Source: Tetradesmus obliquus (lineage: Eukaryota > Chlorophyta > Chlorophyceae > Sphaeropleales > Scenedesmaceae). From it: a DNA stretch of 64,000 nt. The DNA lies in the NCBI GenBank assembly GCA_030272155.1, contig CP126207.1, positions 1,674,001-1,738,000 of the forward strand. Direction: 5' to 3'. The position numbers and the translations under genes are program-made. Numbering within the stretch: position 1 is the stretch's first letter; each line of letters opens with the position of its first letter. Positions 58,444 to 64,000 of this stretch are shown here, one piece after another. The notes below the pieces were generated by a model that worked only from the letters and a program-made list of their open reading frames with translations, was not told the origin of the DNA and did not search any database.

Positions 58444-61400
58444 GCATGTCAGCAACCTCAACCATCTGGAACAAAATACAAATGGCAAATGGCAGTGGTG
58501 TAGCGTTTTAAGTGGCTATGCTTGCATACCAGAGGTCACCCTTGGTAGTACACTGTAAAGCGAAAGCACTGCCCACTTTAAACCGCAGCTTGCCTTCCTG
58601 GAGGCTGCCTGGCTGCTGCCTGGAACCCAAGTAAGTCGGCTTTGCCGGATTCAATGCATTACAGCGCACAGTTTGTTGCAACACACGCCTGTCAAGATGG
58701 TGCCAGGGCACACGCGCAACACTACATCAATGCACACAAAGGCCGCAGCACAAGCCTGAGGGCCTCACCGTTTGCAGACACATGCACATCGCCCTCGGAT
58801 AATCTAGCAGGATAATCTTGCTTGCATCTGATGAGGCCGCCACAGCAACCCAGTTCTGATCATCACTTGAGGGTTGGTTGGCCAGGGCTGTCCAAGTATC
58901 CCCACTGCAAACCACGACAGCAAAGCAGCGGATTGTGGCGAGATGCATTAACGAGTATGCTGATAGGGTGCCTGGAGCACATGCTGCTGTCCTGTCACCA
59001 CACTACTATGCTTTGTCGCAATTAAATCGGAACTACATTTTCAGAAAGTCCGCATGCATGCTTGTCCTGACGCAGCTGCTCCTGCCACAGCAAGGACACA
59101 CATGAAGTTCAGAGACTCACGAACTCGTCACACCTGTACATTGGGGCAGCTGAAGAAAGGAAGATGTAAAAGGTACCGGCCATGCTCACACGCATGTGGC
59201 CAATACTTTCAACTAAAGCTAGGCCGTAAGAAGGGTCGCAAAAGCCAGTGCTCACCTGTCCGTTGACTTCCAGACTTTGCCTCCGGTCTTTGCTGCAATC
59301 AATACCGTGCCATCAGCGCTGGCAGCAATGTTGCGCCCTGCCCATGTGCCAAACTTTGGTCCCACATCTTCCACGAAGCCACTCTTCCAGGTGCCTCCGT
59401 TGTCGCTGCTGGAATGTGCCGATTCTGCTGTGAAGGCTGCACGGCTTTTGTACTCAATAGCTGTACACGCCCATTGAGGGGCTGCGCCACACACACCTGT
59501 AAAAGGGTTGGTAGATGCTGTGCAGAGCCGCTTGTTTTTAGTCTCGTCACAGGTTGCAGTTGTGCTCTTCACATTACACGTGTATGTGACGCAGTCGGTG
59601 TCTGCCGGGCACTTGTTGTAACATGCGGGAGCAACGCAGATGCCTTCTTCGCACCGCCCACTGTTGGCAACACCTTTGGCATACTCGCATAGCGTACCAG
59701 GTGCAGCTGGCGTAATAAAAGCACACTTTCCAGTGGTTGGCGTGCAAGTGAAGGTGCCGCGCACGTTGGTCTGTGCTGCACAACTCACGCCAGCACACTT
59801 GCTGACGCAGTTGCCATTGTTGCACGTCCCTGTGCCTGCACCACTGCCAGCATCGCACTGAGTTGTAGAGGTGGGCTGCACCGCAGCTGGAATGCAGGTG
59901 CCATCCTGAGGGTTGCACACCATCGGCTTGCACGTTGTTGATGAACACACCTTGCCGGCACAGTTGCTGACGCAGGTGCCGCTGCTGCATGTGCCTGGAG
60001 ACATGCAAACACACGGCAAAGGTGGGGTGAGGCTGAAATAAATAAAAAATTCAGTTGATGACTGGTGCACATGGTACGTTTGTCAAAGGCACAGCCTGCC
60101 ACCAAAGCGACCTAGGGCTGTCCTGTGCAGTTTGTCAAAATGGTGTTCGATTTTTTCTGGTCACAGAAAACGCCCCGAACTCAATCAAGCAATCAATCAA
60201 TCAACTGCCACGAACCATATGCAGGAAGCAGTTCTGCACTCTCCAGCACCAGATATTGGCAACACGGTCCACTCAGCAAGCCGAGTCTTGCTTACTAATG
60301 CTGACTTTCAACAACTTGCTTTGCTTCAAAAGCACCCAATGTATGATTGTCAACTTGCAACCATCCAACTCTCTCAACTCCGCTGAACACCGGACAGAAT
60401 CTGCGCGACGCAAATCAGCTGGTTATACAAACCAAGCATGCAAACAAAAACCCTGGACTCCCAGCAATCCCAGCGCACCTGTGTTAGTGCCCGCGGCAGT
60501 GTTGCATGGTGTCTTATCGGCAACAGTCTGTGGCACACACTGCCCGTTCAAGCAAGTTGTGCCGGAGCAGGCTCCTGGAAGCGTCCCGCATGCAGCACAA
60601 GGGTTTGGGGGAGGAGTTGTGGCGACGCACTGCAAGGCAAAGCGGCAATACAAGCAGCAGTGCAGAGTGTCATGTCAGCATGGCATGCGGCAGCTACAGG
60701 CATACGTGTGCACCACATGCAACGGCTAAGCCAGATGATCCTCGTGGTCGGCCGACTGGAATCTCTGCATCACGCTGCCAAAAAAGCAACAAAGCACGCA
60801 TGAAATGTGCTCTATGGCGCCCTCACCCGCTGCTCAAATGTTGCGCCCTCGCCCGCTGCTCCAACGTGCACAAAACTGCAGATGAAATTACTCACCTGCC
60901 CGCAGATACAGACATCAAAAATGACAGAAAATGGCACAATTACTCAGACGCCAAAAATGACAAAATGACTCACCTGGCCACCGGTACAGACGCCACTGCC
61001 ACCACCAGCTGCCGTGCAGATGCGGAAATCGTTGTACGAAAATGGCACGCATGCTTTTTTTGACACAGCTTGAGCCTGAGCACACCCCCGGGATAGTTGC
61101 TGCACACGCTGCGCAGGGGTCGGTGACGTTGTTGTTCACGGCACACTTCAAGGCAGGGCAGACAGACAAGGCAGCAAATGCAAGGAGGCAGCGCAGCGAA
61201 GCAGGCAGTCAGGCAGTCAGAATGCCACATCTGCAGTTTCAGGTGCACGTGAGCTGTGTTGGGAAGGCACAAAAACAGATGCTATGCAGCCTTGTGAGAT
61301 TCCTGGTGTGTGTGAAGCAAATCCATGCTAGCCAAGGCAGAAGCATTGGCAAGTAGGTGTTACAGCCTGATTTGCATCTTGTGGCTGTCTTTGAAGCAGA

Positions 61401-64000
61401 ATGATGAGTGCACACACGTTTGACACATGACCTCGGCTGCTTTGGCGTACACTCACATGTTCTACGCACAAAGCAAGCAAGACTGATGCAGTCGATATGA
61501 GCCTCTGCTCTCTGGTGCATGAAATGCTGGAGGATAAGGACAGGCCGGGCACATGCAAGCACTTCTCACCTGACCACTGACACAGATGCCGCTGCCGCCG
61601 CCAGTAAGAGAGCATGTGCGGTTGTCATTCTGAGAGAAGGGAACACAGGTTTTGTTCACACAGCTTGAGCCGGAGCACACCCCAGGAACGGAGGGGCACG
61701 CTGTACAGGGGTCGGTGGCGTTGTTGTTGTTGGCGACGCACTGCACGACAGGGAAGCAGGGCAGGGCAGAACACGGTCAGGTCAGCCGATAACTTCAAAT
61801 GTCAGGGAAGACGCAGAGCCCTGGCTGAAAGCAAGTTACAAGTTACAAGTCCTACGCATCAGAAGCAGGCAAGCCTGCTTGAGCCTATGCGCTTCTGTGC
61901 GAAAATTAGAGACGGACAAGGACAGGCTGAAAGCATGTACAGCAGCAGCTGTCAAAGTGTTGAAACCAAATTGTGTGGAATGGCTAGCATAGTACTGCGT
62001 AGCATGTCAGGGACATACACACGCACGAGCCCACTCCCGCGCACACACAAACTCACCTGACTGCTGATGCAAGTGCCGTTGCCACCACCAGCAACAGGGC
62101 ATGCGCGCTTGTCGTTATGTGAGTATGGGATGCAGTTGCCTGTTGCAGAGTCACAGAGAGATCCGTTGCATGGCAGGGCCTGCAGAGTCACAGAGAGATC
62201 CGTTGCATGGCAGGGCCTGCCACACAAGCACAGCAGCAGCAGCAGCAGCAGCAGCGGCAGCAGCAGCACCATGCATTGTCAATGATGATTCAGTATCACT
62301 ATCGACTGGCATCCTTGGATTCAGGCATAAGGCCTGGCTTGCCTTTACAACATGCTGTTGATTTCAACTTCCTGCAACCTGAACCTCTGTAGCAGTGCAC
62401 CAGCACAAGCACCATTGGCGTGCAAAGAGTTTGCATCATGTTGTTGGCGCTCACTCTGTTAATTTCTCATCTCAGACGATGTGTTCCCCCTGCTGTGGCT
62501 CATACCAACTAAGGCGGTGCCAGCACCCACATGTAACTCAACCCTCTCAAGTCATTGTGACAGGTGGCAGCAGCAGTACCCCAAGGGTGCAGGCAACTCA
62601 CCGGTCCGCACTTGTTGTTTGGGCATGTGGGTGGTGGGCTTGTTGCATTCACGCATACGCCATTGGAGCATACTCCATCAACACCTGCTGATCCACCAAG
62701 ACTGCAGGCAGAAAAAATGCGCGAGTGCAGGTCAGACACATACACACGGAAAGAAAGTCCAGAGCTGCTCGCTCATTATTGCGTTCGCACTAGTCAAGGG
62801 CGAACCATACGGGTAGGTGCATGCGCTGCGTCGACAGTACTTGTCAGTGCAATTTACGTCACTTAGCCATCAAATTAGACACAAACAGCTGCTGAGTTTG
62901 CAGGCAATGTGCAGTTTCCTGCAAACACGGATAGTCTGGGCTGTATCTTACAAGCGGCTCAGTCGTGTGATGCGGTCGACCGGTTGACGTTGGATCCTCT
63001 TGGAGGGTGCGGGGTGCGCATGTGATCACCATGCAACATGGGAATGCTCTGCTGCAAATGCGCTATGTCACGCATCACCCTTATGTCACACATCACCTGA
63101 CACCGCTGGAATGTTTCCTACACAGACATACGATGCAGCAATGTTTGTCTTGATCTGTTCCTTAGCAAGGACCAGGTGTGCAGTTCCTGCATGCTGCTTT
63201 TGCCCACCGCTGGCCATGCTCACCTGCATGCGCCCTGGTTGAACGTCACAGAACACTGGGAAGACGTAGTGTTACACTGATACGTAGTGCAGTCAGAAAA
63301 CTTCAGCAGGCACTCCTCAAGGCATGGCTCCTTCACCACACTGATGGATGTGTCAACTGTAACGTTGGGTCCTGTCACTGTGGAAACGGTGATACTGGCA
63401 ACGGCCGGGGCCAGGGGCACGCAGATGTAGCACATGGTGCCAAAGGCGTCCGTTACATTGTCACCGACCAACGTGGCCTGAACGATGCCCGGGGGGTTGA
63501 AGGAGGGAAATGTCAGTTGGATGTTGCTGACAACCTGGCCAGGGTCAGTGTACACCACATACAGCAAAAAGGGCTGGAGGGCAGCAAATGAGGAAGGACT
63601 GCCACCATTGGCGGCCGCTGACAGCCCAAATGTCTGCAGCAGCAGGCGAAGCCGCTGTTGAGTTGGCTGCGGCGGCGGCGCGCTTCCTTGACGCTGTTGG
63701 GGTGGGCAGGCTGAGCACAGCGCAAGGTACGGTCGACAACGTGAGGGCGCCGTTGGAAGCGTTCACGGCAGCAGACACCATCTTGTTCAGGGAGTCTGCA
63801 TTTGTGACTTGCAGCAGGGTGTCCCTAAGTGCAGCTGTGCCATTGAATGTGGCCAGCAGCAGCAGCGTGAGCGGCTGGGCAGCCGGTGTGGTGCTGTTGG
63901 TGCTGGCATTGCCAGGCAGGCCGCGGCTGACACACTGGGGCACCACAGATACATCTTGTGCGCCAGAGGTAGTCAGGTACTGCTGCAGGGCTTGGCCAGC
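50942..64000 (-). CDS. Large secreted Cys-rich and Asp-box (BNR) repeat protein, N-terminus beyond window
   Basis: Exons read by splice phase include: up to 64000-63224, 62602-62701, 62057-62179, 61570-61740, 60974-61145, 60479-60629, 59256-59994, 58769-58904, 58243-58358, about 57650-57911, about 57440-57643, 56839-57174, about 55490-55808, about 53626-53710, 53184-53335, 52602-52649 and 50942-51426. The first half is Cys-rich (CLEECLLKFSDCTTYQCN; repeated TDPCTACPSVPGVCSGSSC units). The second half carries Asp-box motifs S-x-D-x-G-x-T-W: STDSGDTW across a junction, SSDFGATF, SRDKGSTW, SSDSGATW, SVDSGANW, SKDGGQTW and SRDGQLW. These build beta-propellers in sialidases and Vps10/sortilin proteins. 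It is probably a surface or matrix protein. Several single-base frame breaks occur, so it is either decaying or the assembly has errors. Confidence 0.7.
51040..51195 (-). repeat. 24-bp repeat in the last exon
   Basis: GAGCACGCCATAGGGCGCTGCACT-type units, three perfect in a row (51121-51192) with looser copies on the left. The period keeps frame (minus strand VQRPMACS), so it can be coding in the C-terminal exon. Confidence 0.8.
51429..51474 (-). repeat. CTG tract forming a splice acceptor
   Basis: In gene sense (CTG)n runs directly into CTGCAG and then the exon start at 51426, so the tract itself supplies the sequence before the AG. Confidence 0.85.
51545..51680 (+). mobile_element. Dispersed repeat, copy 2
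   Basis: About 130 bp matching 45045-45185 in the same order and orientation, in an intron of the Asp-box gene. Its left half, TTACATGTGGGTCCTGGCACC, also matches 62460-62545 inverted. Confidence 0.65.
52030..52165. repeat. 26-bp minisatellite
   Basis: Five units of TGGCTTTGAAGTCACACACATGCACG with small changes; intronic. Confidence 0.9.
52380..52600 (-). repeat. ~84-bp tandem repeat at an exon end
   Basis: GCATCGCACCTGATGTCCAG recurs three times about 83-84 bp apart (52405-52590). The last copy abuts the exon 52602-52649 of the Asp-box gene. Confidence 0.85.
53025..53095 (+). repeat. Dispersed palindrome-bearing repeat
   Basis: GCAGGCAAGCCTGC followed by TTGAGCCTAAGC and later ACAAGGACMGGCC. 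Related copies lie at 61860-61935, 12695-12765 and, weakly, 61505-61560. Intronic each time; no ORF. Confidence 0.55.
53720..55150 (-). mobile_element. 5'-truncated LINE with restriction-like endonuclease
   Basis: On the minus strand a coding 3' part is followed by a conserved 3' end and a (TCAC)n tail (53728-53760). No reverse transcriptase is present, so the copy is 5'-truncated. Its 5' limit is uncertain, near 55.1 kb. It sits in an intron of the Asp-box gene in the same orientation, its tail ending about 20 bp before the next splice acceptor. Two shorter relatives lie at 6735 and 10857. Confidence 0.8.
53799..55090 (-). CDS. LINE ORF C-terminal part: CCHC plus restriction-like endonuclease
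   Basis: Open frame, no true start because truncated. Counting from the codon at 55205: C183, C187, H195, C200 (CPLRCGDTDICHHAISGC) form C-x3-C-x7-H-x4-C as in R2-type elements. Then PD at 282-283 (GSIPDILMQ) and E302-x-K304 (VIAEIKYCKD) form a PD-(D/E)xK nuclease core. The end is Lys/Arg-rich (AKKRKHGTGEPDHRKKPRL). This endonuclease type nicks target DNA for target-primed reverse transcription in R2, CRE, Dualen and RandI-like LINEs. Which clade cannot be told without the RT. Confidence 0.7.
56340..56560. repeat. ~84-bp tandem repeat, three copies
   Basis: GACCAGAAGYAAMCCCTGGTCTGCCACATACCA recurs at about 56345, 56429 and 56513, with CACATSTCACATRYGTCACATCTC between. It lies beside an exon end (TGGTCCAG) of the Asp-box gene at 56839, whose sequence it resembles. 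Confidence 0.85.
58382..58442 (-). repeat. CTG tract upstream of an Asp-box exon
   Basis: About 20 CAG units on the plus strand with one AAC interruption (CTG in gene sense), ending about 23 bp before the acceptor of exon 58243-58358. Confidence 0.9.
61860..61935 (+). repeat. Dispersed palindrome-bearing repeat, second copy
   Basis: GCAGGCAAGCCTGC, TTGAGCCTATGCGCTTC, GACGGACAAGGACAGGC; compare 53025-53095. Confidence 0.55.
62143..62215 (-). repeat. 37-bp tandem duplication creating two splice acceptors
   Basis: In gene sense GCCCTGCCATGCAACGG..GACTCTGCAG is duplicated. The second copy starts the exon at 62179 in phase 0. Using the first copy's acceptor would add 37 nt and shift the frame. 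Confidence 0.75.
62232..62268 (-). repeat. CTG tract (gene sense) upstream of the 62.1-kb exon
   Basis: CAG units with one CGG on the plus strand. Ends about 15 bp before the duplicated acceptor region. Confidence 0.85.
62460..62545 (-). mobile_element. Dispersed repeat, copy 3 (inverted, partial)
   Basis: Reverse complement of the left half of 51545-51675: CTCAGAC..GTGTTC..CTGCTGTGGCTCATACCA..GGTGCCAGCACCCACATGTAACT. Confidence 0.55.

Overview
This window looks like nuclear DNA of a green alga, probably a chlorophyte. The genes are intron-rich, with GT-AG introns. Coding regions are loaded with polyQ/polyA (CAG/GCA) tracts and introns with CTG tracts. There is an SBP-box transcription factor (a green-lineage family), secreted cysteine-rich/EGF proteins, a chromodomain Ty3/gypsy retrotransposon and a LINE encoding a restriction-like endonuclease. 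No bacterial operon, rRNA gene or CRISPR array was seen. The species cannot be named from the sequence.

Layout. 1-5.2 kb (+): 3' part of a gene whose spliced product resembles the plant CBP60 (calmodulin-binding protein 60) central domain followed by a long Q/A-rich tail. Each of its upstream exons is preceded or followed by decayed tandem copies. 5.2-11 kb: mostly gene-poor, with satellites at 8.25-9.15 kb and 10.1-10.7 kb and LINE 3'-end fragments. 11.5-19.9 kb (-): a secreted multi-exon Cys-rich/EGF protein in which ten exons join with matching phases. Its intron 1 holds a 540-bp GGGCA/GGGCC array. 21-23.2 kb (-): an aquaporin-like (MIP) gene, incomplete, with duplicated exon pieces. 24.2-26.1 and 34.3-36.3 kb (+): two paralogous small secreted Cys-rich proteins, separated by a complete 6.8-kb Ty3/gypsy element (26914-33751, minus) with LTRs identical by eye and a CATGC target duplication. 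37.1-41.6 kb: one unidentified exon, degenerate repeats and a tRNA-like sequence. 41.7-45.0 kb (-): SBP-box factor with a huge polyQ tail. 45.9-47.6 kb (-): low-complexity nuclear-type protein with RSARLA-type repeats. 49.5-50.2 kb (-): candidate SpoVS-like domain. 50.9-64 kb (-): a large gene running off the right edge, with Cys-rich modules followed by Asp-box (BNR/sortilin-type) repeats. Its reading frame shows several single-base breaks, and a 5'-truncated LINE sits in one of its introns.

Two themes recur. First, short tandem duplications of exon edges and splice sites occur in at least five genes, leaving decayed pseudo-exons beside the functional copy. Second, trinucleotide tracts are oriented by context: CAG/GCA on the sense strand inside exons, and mostly CTG on the sense strand inside introns, often running straight into a CAG splice acceptor. 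All exon models here come from reading splice sites and phases by eye. They are not transcript-supported.
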